The position numbers and the translations under genes were made by a program. 64,000 nt of DNA from Hyphomicrobiales bacterium (lineage in GTDB: Bacteria > Pseudomonadota > Alphaproteobacteria > Rhizobiales > Rhizobiaceae), in the NCBI GenBank assembly GCA_900472295.1, contig UCIA01000002.1, forward strand, positions 434,001-498,000, in the 5' to 3' direction. Shown here in pieces: positions 1-9,973 of the stretch; within the stretch, counting starts at the first letter, position 1; every line of letters starts with the position of its first letter. The notes beneath the pieces are model-generated. The model did not search any database. It was not told the DNA's origin and was given only the letters and a program-made list of their open reading frames with translations.

Positions 1-1
1 C

Positions 2-562
2 ATCGGGCTCTCGGTCAGCGAGTCGGGCCTTGCCATGCTTGGTCTGCTGCTCGGCACGGTCGCCGGCGCAACGTTCAGCGGCCGCACGATACCGCGCTTT
101 TTCCACTACAAGCGCATCGCCATGGTCGGCGTCCTGTTCGCCATTGTCTGCCTTGGTGTGCTCAGCCTGGTTGCCGGCCACGCCTCGCTGCTGGTGGTCG
201 AGTTGCTGACGATCTGCATTGGCCTGGGAACCGGCACCACCTTCCCCGTCGCCACGGTCTCGGTCCAGAACGCTGTCGATCGCACGCATCTCGGCGTCGC
301 CACCGGTGTGCTGACCTTCCTGCGTTCGCTGGGCAGCGCGCTCGGTGTCGCCATGCTCGGCGCGGTGGCGCTCGGCTATGGCTTGCCGCTCGCCGGTGAA
401 GGCGTGGCGGTTGCCGGACAGATCGTGTCGGCAGTGCCGTTCACGATGATCTTTCTCGCCGCGGCGTTGACGCTGATGCTGTCGCTGATCACGCTGGCGC
501 TGATGCCGGAGAAGTCGCTGCGCGGCCGTGACGAGGCCGAGGCGCCAGTTCTGGTGGAGTAA
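2..562 (+). CDS. MFS multidrug exporter, C-terminal part (5' truncated by window)
   Basis: The reading frame is open from the first bases of the window, so only the last ~186 residues are present. Four or five hydrophobic segments are visible. The stretch around GTGTTFPVATVSVQNAV, followed by GVATGVLTFLRSLGSALG, is typical of the C-terminal half of DHA2/EmrB-like drug:H+ antiporters of the inner membrane. The tail after the last membrane segment is short and charged. Substrate cannot be told from this fragment. It converges with the ferredoxin reductase gene downstream, with a 21 bp gap and no obvious terminator. Confidence 0.8.
   Translation: MGLSVSESGLAMLGLLLGTVAGATFSGRTIPRFFHYKRIAMVGVLFAIVCLGVLSLVAGHASLLVVELLTICIGLGTGTTFPVATVSVQNAVDRTHLGVATGVLTFLRSLGSALGVAMLGAVALGYGLPLAGEGVAVAGQIVSAVPFTMIFLAAALTLMLSLITLALMPEKSLRGRDEAEAPVLVE
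3..3. other. Window edge marker: left end cuts the MFS gene
   Basis: The left boundary of the window falls inside the MFS exporter gene, so its start and its promoter are not visible. Confidence 0.9.
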
Positions 563-583
563 TCTCGCAAAGACCGTAAGGAC

Positions 584-1627
<1,044 letters not shown>

Positions 1628-1709
1628 TCACTGCCAATCAGGGCGAGACTGCATGAGCATTGCCCCGCTGCCAAGCGGCGGCGGGAAAAATCGGCAAGAG
1701 GCCGTTGAT

Positions 1710-2030
1710 TCAGCCCTGACGGGCAGGCACGCGCACGACAAGGCCGTCAAGCGCGTCGCGTACCTTGATCTGGCAGGACAGACGCGAGTTCGGCTGGACG
1801 TCATAGGCGAAGTCCAGCATGTCCTCTTCCATCGCTTCCGGCTCGCCGACCTCGGCCGTCCAGGCCTCGTCGACATAGACATGGCAGGTCGCGCAGGCGC
1901 AGGCGCCGCCGCATTCGGCCTCGATTCCCGGTACCGCATGGCGGATCGCGTTCTCCATGACGGTCGAGCCGTTTTCGGCCTCGACATCGAAAGGGGTGCC
2001 GTCATGGGCGATGAAGGTCAGCTTGGTCAT
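1710..2030 (-). CDS. 2Fe-2S ferredoxin (adrenodoxin/FdVI type)
   Basis: A 106-residue soluble electron carrier. The cluster ligands are C40, C46 and C49 in the CX5CX2C motif, plus C86; an extra cysteine (C44) sits inside the loop. This spacing is that of the vertebrate-type/FdVI ferredoxins that feed cytochromes P450 or Fe-S assembly, not plant-type ferredoxin. AGGTGA precedes the ATG at a spacing of two to three bases. It lies upstream of the ferredoxin reductase on the same strand, so the pair may be co-transcribed. The electron acceptor is not encoded nearby. Confidence 0.9.
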   Translation of the reverse strand: MTKLTFIAHDGTPFDVEAENGSTVMENAIRHAVPGIEAECGGACACATCHVYVDEAWTAEVGEPEAMEEDMLDFAYDVQPNSRLSCQIKVRDALDGLVVRVPARQG

Positions 2031-2187
2031 TGGTCACCTGAAGGGAGTCTCAGCCGAGATAATCACTCCGCCGGACAAGTCAACTGCGGCGCGAAAGCGC
2101 CGCTTTGTGACGTTTTTTCGGAAAGCTGCCTAAAGCGCGCCTTGGCATTGCCGATTCATCGCGCTGGCCGATGCCAGGCGGCAGTCA

Positions 2188-2559
2188 CTACCGGCTGATG
2201 GCGGCGATGAAATCGCGCACTTCCTCGATCAGGGCGCCGAGGCGCTTGAGGGTGCGGGTGTCTTCCGGCTGCTGCTCGATCGATGTGGCGCAGTCGGCGA
2301 TGGCAAAGGCGCCGACGCCGCGCGCGGAACCCTTAAGCCCATGCGCCAGAAGCAGCCTTTCCCGGACATCGGCATCGATGATCTTGTCGCGAACCGAAAG
2401 CGCCTGCTGCACGAACAGCGCCAACACCTCTTGTTCGAGGGCGCGATCGCCCATTGTCTGACGGGCCAGATGGGCCAGATCCACCGGCCGCGACCGGGCC
2501 GGTCCCGACACATCGCCACCCGGCATTGAGAAGGCAATGCCGCTTTCACCGCGTACCAA
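2188..2559 (-). CDS. Hpt (histidine phosphotransfer) domain protein
   Basis: A 123-residue single-domain protein. The motif HGLKGSARG places the phosphoacceptor histidine at residue 73, within the four-helix bundle expected for an Hpt domain. Such proteins pass phosphate between response-regulator receiver domains in multistep relays in the cytoplasm. No kinase or response regulator is encoded nearby. The start is probably TTG, with GGGAG seven bases upstream; the first internal ATG (2526) has no ribosome-binding site. It is divergent from the giant coiled-coil gene, with about 300 bp between them. Confidence 0.8.
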   Translation of the reverse strand: MVRGESGIAFSMPGGDVSGPARSRPVDLAHLARQTMGDRALEQEVLALFVQQALSVRDKIIDADVRERLLLAHGLKGSARGVGAFAIADCATSIEQQPEDTRTLKRLGALIEEVRDFIAAISR

Positions 2560-2859
2560 TTTGAAACTCCCGTGTCCTGATCGTCTTAAAAAGTCCCGAT
2601 CGCCAAAAAACCTAGGCGATTTCCGTCGCCAACGCGTTAATGAATGGATTGGAAAATTGTTGCCGTTGAGGCGGTTAGATCACGTTGTCGTTAACCTTAT
2701 ATTTAAAGTTTTACGTATCTCGCGGAATGCATGTTTTCTTTACCCCTGTGTGTCATTACGATACGAGGGTCCATTTTCAGCCTCCTGCGTGGGATAAGAC
2801 GAGCCAGAATCAGGCAAAAATAAGAAGTCCCTCGGCAGCTAGTACAGGGTAGCGAAGGC
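2560..2859. promoter_or_regulatory. Divergent intergenic region between Hpt gene and GPR-like gene, with CtrA-like motif
   Basis: This 300 bp region is AT-rich relative to its flanks and must hold the promoter of the GPR-like gene and that of the Hpt gene. At 2691-2706 two TTAA half-sites are separated by 8 bases; the CtrA consensus is TTAA-N7-TTAA, so this is a near match with one extra base. A run of AT-rich sequence (TATATTTAAAG) follows. No terminator or repeat is visible. The CtrA idea is inference from motif and from the cell-pole role of the downstream gene. Confidence 0.3.
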
Positions 2860-5800
2860 ATGGCGAAGAAACCAACGACGACCAGAACTCTCGACAGCGA
2901 CGTAGCCAGGGAACTCGAAAAGGCACTAGACCTCGATCTCAGCGGAGACGGCAGCGGCGATCTCGATATCGCGGCGTCGATGGAAGATCTGGAATTGCAG
3001 ATATCGCAGGCTGCGGACGAACTGGCGCGCGAAGGCCGCACCCAGAAACCCGCAACCATGCAAGCCGCACCCGTTCAAGGCAACGCTATTCAAAACCAGG
3101 GCGCGAAGCCGGCGGCCAAGGCCAAGCCGGCGGAATTGCGCCCCGTGGAAACGCGCAACAGCGCCCAGCCGGCTGGCTTCAAGCCGGCCAATGATGACCG
3201 CCAGAAAGACTACAAGACGCTGCTGCACAGCCTCAACCGGCGCGCATCGAGCACGATCTATTGGGTCGTGGCGTTCGTCTCGCTGGCCTGGATCGCCGGC
3301 GCCGGCGGCCTCGCCAACCTGCTGTTTGGGCCGGGCATCTGGAGAATCCGCACGTTCGACCAATTCCTCGCCCGCCCCGAGCTGATCGGCCTGGCGATCG
3401 CGGCAATCATACCGGTCGTCCTGTTTTGGGCCTTCGCGGCGATGATCCGCCGCGCGCAGGAAATGCGCATCGCCGCCCAGTCGATGACCGAAGTGGCATT
3501 CCGCCTGGCGGAACCGGAAAACCTCGCCCAGGACCGCGTCATGATGATCGGCCAGGCCGTTCGCCGCGAAGTGGCGGCGATGGGCGAAGGCATCGAGCGC
3601 ACGCTGGCACGCGCCGTCGAGCTCGAAACGCTGGTCCACAGCGAGGTCAACCAGATCGAACGCTCCTATTCGGAGAATGAATCGCGTATCCGGTCGCTGG
3701 TCGACGGTCTCGGCAGCGAGCGCGAAGCGGTCGTCACCCATGCCGAACGCGTGCGCGCCTCGATCACCGGCGCGCATGAGACACTGAAGGACGAGATCGG
3801 CGCCGCCTCGGACATTATTCGCGACTCGATCCTCAACGCTTCGACCAAGCTGTCGATGACGATCACCAATTCCGGCGACACGCTGATCGACCGCATCAAT
3901 GAAAGCTCGATGTCGATCTTCGATTCCGTGGAAACCCGGCTCGATTCGATCACTGACAGGCTGTCGACCTCGGGGGAAGCCTTTGCCTCGCTGCTCGACA
4001 CCCGCATCGCCAAGCTGACGGACACCACCGACGGCCTGACCAGGTCGCTGACCGACCTGCTCGACGACCGCACCACCGGCATGGTGTCGCTGCTCGGCGG
4101 CGCCGCGCGCACGCTCAGCTCGGAATTCGAGTCCAGCCTCAACGGCATCGAGCGCACTTTGGCCGAACGCGGCCAGGCGCTGATCAGCGAATTCCAGACC
4201 CGCGCCGAGGCTCTCGATACCGGCACGCAGAAACTCAACGCCGCGCTCGAGGCGCGTGCCCGCCAGATCAACGAAACGTTGGTCGAACGCGCCCGCGAGA
4301 TCGCCCACACCTTCGCCGAGAGCAAGGACCATCTGTCGGCGATGATCGACCAGGGCAAGACCCAGATTGGCGCCGACATGGCCGACATCGTCTCGTCGAC
4401 CTCGTCGATGCTCGAAGCCCGCGCCAGCGATTTCGCCGGCCGCATGGAAGCGGCCCGCCATGTCGTGTCGCGCTCCTTCGATACCGACATCCAGCGCCTC
4501 GCCGACGCCCGCGTCGGTATCGAGGACGCGGTCGAAAACCACAGCCGCAAGCTGTCCGAAAGCCGCGAGCGCATGGCAACCGCCATGCAGGCCGATCTGG
4601 AGAAGTTCGCCGAGGGCCGCGCCGGTATCGACGCTGCCGTGACCAACCAGGTGCAGAAGCTGGCCGAAGGCCGCAACCTGATTTCGCGCGCTCTGGAAGA
4701 GGATCTGCGCAAGGTCAACGAGTCGCGCGCCGCCATCGACGCGTCGCTGGGCAGCCATCTCGAGCGCCTCGAAGAAGGCCGCAACCGGCTCAACCAAGCC
4801 TTGCATGAAGACTCCGGAAAACTCGTGCAAGCCCGTACGATCATTGATGAAATGGTCGCCGGCCACGTCGGAAAACTGGCCGAGGGCCGCAACATTCTGT
4901 CGCGCGCTCTGGAAGCCGATCTGGGCAAGCTCGCCGACAGCCGCGCCTCAATTGACGGGCTGGTCGCCGGCCAGGTCGAAAAGATCGCCGAAGGCCGCGC
5001 TATCCTGACCAAGGCGCTGGAAAACGACGTCATCGGCATCAAGAGCGTGATCGAGAACCACTCGGCCAAACTTGCCGAGGACCGCACCGAACTCAGCAAG
5101 GCGTTGGAGAACGACCTGTCCGGCATCAGGGGCCTGCTTTCCGACCATTCGAGCCGGCTCGCCGACGATCGCGGTCTGTTGTCCCAGACGCTCGAGGCCG
5201 ACCTTGCCAAGCTGGCGGAAAGCCGGTCGAGCATCGACGGGCTCGTTGCCGGTCAGGTCGAGAAGCTTGCCGAGGGCCGCGATATCCTCAAGCGCGCACT
5301 GGAAGCCGACATCAATACCATCAAGGGTGCCATCGCGGGTCATTCCGACAAGGTGGCGGAAGAACGCAGCCAGCTTTCGAAGGCACTTGAAGCCGATCTG
5401 CAGAATGTGAACAGCCTGATCGCCAACCACACGAGCCGGCTTGTCCAGGATCGTTCGACGCTATCCCAGTCGCTTCAGGACGACCTGCAAAATGTGAGCG
5501 GCATCATGGCCGATCATCAAAACAGGCTCGTCCAGGACCGTTCGGCCCTTTCAAAGGCGCTCGAGGAAGACATTGCCAAGCTGGCGGAGAGCCGCTCCGG
5601 CATCGACGGACTGGTCGCCGGACAGGTCGAGAAGCTCGCTGAGGGCCGCGATATCCTCCAGCGGGCGCTCGAAGCCGATCTCAACACGATCAGGAGAGCA
5701 ATTGACGACCAGTCACAGAGGCTGACCGAAAACCGTGGAGAGTTCGCACGGGTGCTGGAAGCCGATCTGGAGAACGTCAACGGCCTGCTCCAGGGCCACA

Positions 5801-8800
5801 GCGACAAGCTCGTCCGGGATCGCGCAACGCTGTCGAAGGCTCTTGAGGACGACCTCGCCAAGCTGGCGGAAAGCCGCTCGAGCATCGACGGGCTGGTCGC
5901 CGGCCAGGTCGAAAAGCTGGCCGAGGGCCGCGATATTCTGAAGCGTGCGCTGGAAGCCGACCTGCAAAAGCTGTCGGCAAGCCGCGGCGAGGTCGACGAC
6001 ATCATCGCCGGCCATGTCGGCAAGCTGGCCGAAGGCCGCAACATGCTGACCCAGGCGCTGGAAGACGATCTCGCCAAGCTGGCCGACACCCGCAAGGACG
6101 TCGACCGCTCGCTGTCGGGCCATATCGACCAGCTGGCCGCCAGGAGCACCGACATTTCGGCAACCATCGCCGCCGATGTCGAGAAGATCGAACTGGCCTT
6201 CAGCAAGCAGACCGGCATCATCGAGGAACGCGCAGGGACCATGGAGCGCGCCCTGTCGGTGGGTGTCGACAATGTCCGCAGCGTCTTGGAAAAGAGCGCC
6301 GTCTTTGTTGCCGGAGCGCTGCGCGAGAAGGTGATGGAAGTCACCAGCGCCCTGCACGAACAGGCGGGTGCTGCTTTCAGCGATGCCGACCGCAAGATCG
6401 CCGAGCGCGCCGAGCAGACCTCGGCCGCCCTGTTGGCCCGGGCCGAAGACATCGCCCGCACCTTCGAGGACGCGGATCGCCGCCTGCACGCCCGTGCAGA
6501 GGACACGACAAACGCCCTGCTTGCCCGCGCCGAGGACACATCGAGCGCGCTGCTTGCCCGGCATGACGAGACGTCGAACTCGCTGCTGGCTCGCGCCGAA
6601 GCAACGGCCGGACGGTTGGCCGCCCGCGCCGGCGAGATCGCTGGCACATTCGACGCCGCCGACCAGAAGCTGGTTGCCCGTGCGGTCGAGACCGCGCAGT
6701 CGCTGGCCGACCGCGCCGGCGATATCCTGCGCAACTTCGAGGGTGCGGACCAGCGGCTGAGCATGCGCATCGGCGAATCCGCCGAAGCGCTTGCCGCCCG
6801 TGCGTCGGATCTCGGCCGTATCTTCGATGCCGCCGACCAGCAGTTGATCTCGCGCATTGCCGAGGGCTCCGACGCGCTGTCGGCCCGCGCCACCGAGATC
6901 AGCCGCATCTTCGACGAGGCCGATCACCGCCTGGTGTCGCGCATCGCCGACTCGACGTCGACGATCGGCGAGCATGCCGACAACATCGTCGGCGCCTTCG
7001 CCAGCACCGAACAGCGGGTTGCCGAACGCGCACGCCTGACCGGCCAGGACCTCGCCGTCCACGCCCGCGAAATGGAGCAGGCTCTGGCTGGCGCCGACGA
7101 GCGGCTGGCCGCTAGCGTTGCATCCGCAGCCTCTCGCGTCGAGGAACAGGTCGCCAGCGTCGAGAATCGCCTCCTCTATACGACCGAGACAATGGGCCAG
7201 AAGCTCAACGAGCAGGTTTCCAGCGCGGAGGCCCAGCTCATCTCGCGCGCCAACACGATTGCGGAGACCTTCACCGCGGTCGGCCAGCATATCGGCCAGA
7301 GCACCAACGACGCCGCCAAGACCATCGGCACCAACACCCGCGAGCTCAACACCATGCTGGCGGCGCGTTCGGCCGAGATGGCGAAAATCCTCGACGAAAC
7401 CGCACGGCCGCTCGTCGAACGTTTCGCCCAGGGTGGCTCGGAACTGCAGAAGAGTATGGAAGAGGTCACCGAACGCGCGACCGAGAAGCTGCGCAGCGAA
7501 AACGCCGCCCTCGTCAATGCGCTCGCCAGCCGCACGGCCGAAACGCTGTCGGCCGTCGAAGGTGCGCGCTCGTCGCTCGCCGACAGCGTCGCCGATCTCA
7601 TCGGCCGCATGAGCGTCTCCTCATCGCAGCTCGGTGAGCTGATCGAGCAGGCGGCGGTCAACCTCGGCCAGGTCGACGAACGCCTCAGCGGCAGCACGCA
7701 AAGCTTCGCGGCGACCACCGAAAAGGCGGCGCAGACCTTCGCCAGCTCGGCACGCCTGGTCGATTCGAACACGACGCGGCTTACCGAACTGTCGTCTTCA
7801 ACCTTGCGCGAAGTCGCCTCGATCGCCACCAAGTTCGACGAGCACAGCCGTCTGTTGTCCTCGGCCTCGGACCTGTTGAGTTCGGCACAGAGCAATCTGG
7901 AACACACGCTGGAGAGGCAGTCCTCGCTGGAAGACCTCGCCGTCGGCCTGGTCAAGAAGTCGGAAGACCTCGAGAAGGTGATGCGTTCGTTCGAGAGCCT
8001 TGTCGGCCAGACGATGCAGAATGCCGAAGGCAAGACGCTGGCATCGGCCGACAAGATCCGCATCGCCATTGCGGAAGTGGTCGATTCGGCAACCAGCCGG
8101 TTCGCCGATGCGACCGAGGAGATGCGGCGCACCGCAAGTTCGATCAAGAGCGAGCTGGACCTGACCCGCGCCGAGCTAAAGAAGGGCGTCATCGAGATGC
8201 CGGAAGAGGCCAAGGAATCGACGTCGGCCATCCGCCGCGCCGTTTCCGAGCAGATCAACGCACTCAAGGAGCTTTCGGATATCGTTGCGAAATCCGGCCG
8301 TGGTGGCGACAATGCCGAGCCGCGCGGCCTGCGGCCGGCGCCGCAACCGCCGGTGCAGCGCCCGGCCGAGCCGGTACGCCGCCCGACGCCGGCACCGCCA
8401 CAGGCGGAACGCCCTGCTCCGCAGGCGCCGCTCGGCGGCCTGCGTGGCACGCTCGATATCGAACGTCCTGCCGAAGCACCGCGCCAGCGCGACGCCAACA
8501 CCCGCACGCCGCAAGGCGGCTGGGTGCGCGATCTCCTGACCGGGGCATCGCGCGAGGAAGAGGTCGCCAAACCGGCAGCGCCCGCGGAAGCACCGCGTGC
8601 GGCCCCCACTCCGCGCTCGCCGCTGCATGTCATGGAGTCGCTCAACTCGCTCTCGGTCGATATTGCCCGGGCCATCGACCATGACGCCTCGATCGAGCTG
8701 TGGAACCGCTACCGGCGCGGCGAGCGTGACGTGTTCACACGCCGTCTCTACACGCTCAAGGGCCAGCAGACCTTTGACGAAATCCGCCGCAAATATCAGA

Positions 8801-8970
8801 CCGAGGCGGAGTTCCGCGCCGCTGTCGACCGCTACTGCGACGACTTCGAAAAACTGCTCAAGGATGTATCGCGCAACGACCGCGACAACATCATGGCGCA
8901 GACCTACCTGACGTCGGACACCGGCAAGGTCTACACCATGCTGGCCCACGCGAGCGGCCGGTTGCACTAG
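2860..8970 (+). CDS. Giant coiled-coil membrane protein, Growth Pole Ring (GPR)-like
   Basis: A 2036-residue protein. Residues 1-120 are charged and proline/alanine-rich; two membrane segments lie near 131-154 and 176-196; nearly everything from 200 to 1820 is predicted helix. Residues 538-1100 form a strict array of 36- and 29-residue repeats (core VAGQVEKLAEGR). Residues 1211-1254 hold 11-residue repeats, and 1254-1427 six more 29-residue units. A proline-rich linker (about 1824-1865) precedes a conserved C-terminal domain (about 1923-2036). Size, apolipoprotein-like helical repeats and conserved C-terminus match GPR of Agrobacterium (2115 aa), a scaffold ring at the growing pole required for polar growth. 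Orthology is inferred from architecture. An intrinsic terminator follows the stop. Confidence 0.8.
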   Translation: MAKKPTTTRTLDSDVARELEKALDLDLSGDGSGDLDIAASMEDLELQISQAADELAREGRTQKPATMQAAPVQGNAIQNQGAKPAAKAKPAELRPVETRNSAQPAGFKPANDDRQKDYKTLLHSLNRRASSTIYWVVAFVSLAWIAGAGGLANLLFGPGIWRIRTFDQFLARPELIGLAIAAIIPVVLFWAFAAMIRRAQEMRIAAQSMTEVAFRLAEPENLAQDRVMMIGQAVRREVAAMGEGIERTLARAVELETLVHSEVNQIERSYSENESRIRSLVDGLGSEREAVVTHAERVRASITGAHETLKDEIGAASDIIRDSILNASTKLSMTITNSGDTLIDRINESSMSIFDSVETRLDSITDRLSTSGEAFASLLDTRIAKLTDTTDGLTRSLTDLLDDRTTGMVSLLGGAARTLSSEFESSLNGIERTLAERGQALISEFQTRAEALDTGTQKLNAALEARARQINETLVERAREIAHTFAESKDHLSAMIDQGKTQIGADMADIVSSTSSMLEARASDFAGRMEAARHVVSRSFDTDIQRLADARVGIEDAVENHSRKLSESRERMATAMQADLEKFAEGRAGIDAAVTNQVQKLAEGRNLISRALEEDLRKVNESRAAIDASLGSHLERLEEGRNRLNQALHEDSGKLVQARTIIDEMVAGHVGKLAEGRNILSRALEADLGKLADSRASIDGLVAGQVEKIAEGRAILTKALENDVIGIKSVIENHSAKLAEDRTELSKALENDLSGIRGLLSDHSSRLADDRGLLSQTLEADLAKLAESRSSIDGLVAGQVEKLAEGRDILKRALEADINTIKGAIAGHSDKVAEERSQLSKALEADLQNVNSLIANHTSRLVQDRSTLSQSLQDDLQNVSGIMADHQNRLVQDRSALSKALEEDIAKLAESRSGIDGLVAGQVEKLAEGRDILQRALEADLNTIRRAIDDQSQRLTENRGEFARVLEADLENVNGLLQGHSDKLVRDRATLSKALEDDLAKLAESRSSIDGLVAGQVEKLAEGRDILKRALEADLQKLSASRGEVDDIIAGHVGKLAEGRNMLTQALEDDLAKLADTRKDVDRSLSGHIDQLAARSTDISATIAADVEKIELAFSKQTGIIEERAGTMERALSVGVDNVRSVLEKSAVFVAGALREKVMEVTSALHEQAGAAFSDADRKIAERAEQTSAALLARAEDIARTFEDADRRLHARAEDTTNALLARAEDTSSALLARHDETSNSLLARAEATAGRLAARAGEIAGTFDAADQKLVARAVETAQSLADRAGDILRNFEGADQRLSMRIGESAEALAARASDLGRIFDAADQQLISRIAEGSDALSARATEISRIFDEADHRLVSRIADSTSTIGEHADNIVGAFASTEQRVAERARLTGQDLAVHAREMEQALAGADERLAASVASAASRVEEQVASVENRLLYTTETMGQKLNEQVSSAEAQLISRANTIAETFTAVGQHIGQSTNDAAKTIGTNTRELNTMLAARSAEMAKILDETARPLVERFAQGGSELQKSMEEVTERATEKLRSENAALVNALASRTAETLSAVEGARSSLADSVADLIGRMSVSSSQLGELIEQAAVNLGQVDERLSGSTQSFAATTEKAAQTFASSARLVDSNTTRLTELSSSTLREVASIATKFDEHSRLLSSASDLLSSAQSNLEHTLERQSSLEDLAVGLVKKSEDLEKVMRSFESLVGQTMQNAEGKTLASADKIRIAIAEVVDSATSRFADATEEMRRTASSIKSELDLTRAELKKGVIEMPEEAKESTSAIRRAVSEQINALKELSDIVAKSGRGGDNAEPRGLRPAPQPPVQRPAEPVRRPTPAPPQAERPAPQAPLGGLRGTLDIERPAEAPRQRDANTRTPQGGWVRDLLTGASREEEVAKPAAPAEAPRAAPTPRSPLHVMESLNSLSVDIARAIDHDASIELWNRYRRGERDVFTRRLYTLKGQQTFDEIRRKYQTEAEFRAAVDRYCDDFEKLLKDVSRNDRDNIMAQTYLTSDTGKVYTMLAHASGRLH
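4471..6159 (+). repeat. In-gene array of 36- and 29-residue repeats in the GPR-like protein
   Basis: Residues 538-1100 of the GPR-like protein are built of uninterrupted units in the order 36x5, 29x2, 36, 29x3, 36, 29x2, 36x3. Most units begin with a [RKQ]ALE.DL-like segment and end with a GR.(I/L)L-like segment. Some 36-mers are nearly identical at DNA level over about 105 bp (starting 5206, 5575 and 5857). The 29-mer lacks seven residues, one heptad, of the 36-mer. Both lengths can be composed of 7- and 11-residue helical blocks. Confidence 0.9.
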
Positions 8971-8992
8971 CTACGATTGCTGAATCAAAATG

Positions 8993-9019
8993 AAAAAGGC
9001 GGGAATATCCCGCCTTTTT
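8993..9019 (+). terminator. Rho-independent terminator after the GPR-like gene
   Basis: A perfect GGCGGG/CCCGCC stem (8998-9003 with 9009-9014) with a five-base loop AATAT is flanked by A5 on the left and T5 on the right. It sits 23 bp after the stop codon. The symmetric A/T tracts mean it could work in both directions. Confidence 0.93.
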
Positions 9020-9043
9020 CTTTGCTCAAAGCCCGTCTGTCTG

Positions 9044-9218
9044 CGCTGCCCCTCATCCGCCTGCCGGCACCTTCTCCCCGTAAACGGAGAGAAGGGAGAT
9101 GGCATCGACCGCGCCGCCCATTCTGCAACGTTGGTAATTTGCGAAACCATTAGCGGCGGCGTCTTTCTCCCCGTCACTATACGGGGAGAAATGCCCGGCA
9201 GGGCAATGAGGGGCGGCG
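9044..9218. repeat. Palindromic intergenic repeat (rhizobial small-repeat family)
   Basis: The two ends are imperfect inverted repeats: the left arm reads CGCTGCCCCTCATCCGCCTG and the right arm, read on the other strand, CGCCGCCCCTCATTGCCCTG. Each is followed by CCGG and a smaller hairpin of the form TCTCCCCGT..ACGGRGAGA. The middle (about 9100-9160) is unique. It has the same plan as the element at 42574-42729. No gene is visible within it. Sequences of this type are spread through Mesorhizobium and Rhizobium intergenic regions; this is recognition, not a database result. Confidence 0.75.
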
Positions 9219-9285
9219 CAAGCCTGCGATCTTCGCTCAAGTGGTGACTTCAACGCGACGAACGATCGTTCGAAGCCGGGATGGC

Positions 9286-9894
9286 TCAGATAACCGAATC
9301 CGTCCAGCCCACAATATCCTTCGCCGCCTCGCCGAAGGCGGCGTCCAGCGCACTGACATAGGCCGGATTGCCGCTGCCCGAGACGGGAGCGGATGCGGTG
9401 AAGGTCTTCGAGGCGCGCACCTCGCCATTGCGGTCGTTGAGGATGCGCACGAAGAGGTTGACCTCGGCATGCTCGCCGCCATTGACGCGGACTTCGAAGG
9501 AGCGGATCTCGACGATCACCTGATAGTCGATCGCCAGCCCCTCGCCCGGCTTACCGACGCCGGCAAAGCTGCCGGAGCGCTGGAAGGTTTCGGCCAGCCG
9601 CGCCTGCACGATCAGCGGCAGCCGGTCGGCCCATTGCGCGCCCTTGAGATACTGGATCGAGCGGTCGGACGGCTTGATGACGATGTTCTGGCTGTCCAGC
9701 GCCTTGAGCGCGGAAGGCTGGGCGATCAGGATCTGGCGGCGGCTGTGGCCACGGGCGTCGATCGAGGGGGCGGACAGCTCGAACGTATCGAGCGGCGCCG
9801 GCTTGCCTCCCAATGCCGCGCAGCCGGTAAGCGTCAGCGCAAGCAACGCCACAGCCGATGTGTACCCACCAAACCCGAACCTGACCGACTTCAC
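9286..9894 (-). CDS. PqiC/MlaB-neighbour type ABC transport auxiliary lipoprotein
   Basis: About 202 residues if the GTG at 9894 is the start; GGGGA lies six bases upstream of it. ATGs at 9936 and further up lack a ribosome-binding site. The N-terminus is a short lipoprotein signal ending in LTLTGC (lipobox, cysteine at about 25). The remainder resembles the ABC-type transport auxiliary component/PqiC family, periplasmic lipoproteins that accompany MCE transporters. It is the last gene of the Mla-type operon and follows mlaD by 79 bp, or overlaps it if the longer start is used. Role inferred from family and position: outer-membrane end of phospholipid transport. Confidence 0.8.
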   Translation of the reverse strand: MKSVRFGFGGYTSAVALLALTLTGCAALGGKPAPLDTFELSAPSIDARGHSRRQILIAQPSALKALDSQNIVIKPSDRSIQYLKGAQWADRLPLIVQARLAETFQRSGSFAGVGKPGEGLAIDYQVIVEIRSFEVRVNGGEHAEVNLFVRILNDRNGEVRASKTFTASAPVSGSGNPAYVSALDAAFGEAAKDIVGWTDSVI

Positions 9895-9973
9895 GCGCGA
9901 TCCCCGTTGTCCCCGGATCGTAAGACCAACCCGCATTCGCGATTCATGTTCTTGCGGTGGGCGGGCACGGAAG

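Noticed and set aside
2926..4866. 646-residue open frame opposite the GPR-like gene
   Set aside because: Repetitive because the sense strand is repetitive; no start signal and no domain. The sense protein has a recognised architecture.
4924..5961. Near-identical ~105 bp DNA repeats read as a CRISPR-like or mobile array
   Set aside because: They are in frame and explained by repeated protein units of the GPR-like protein.
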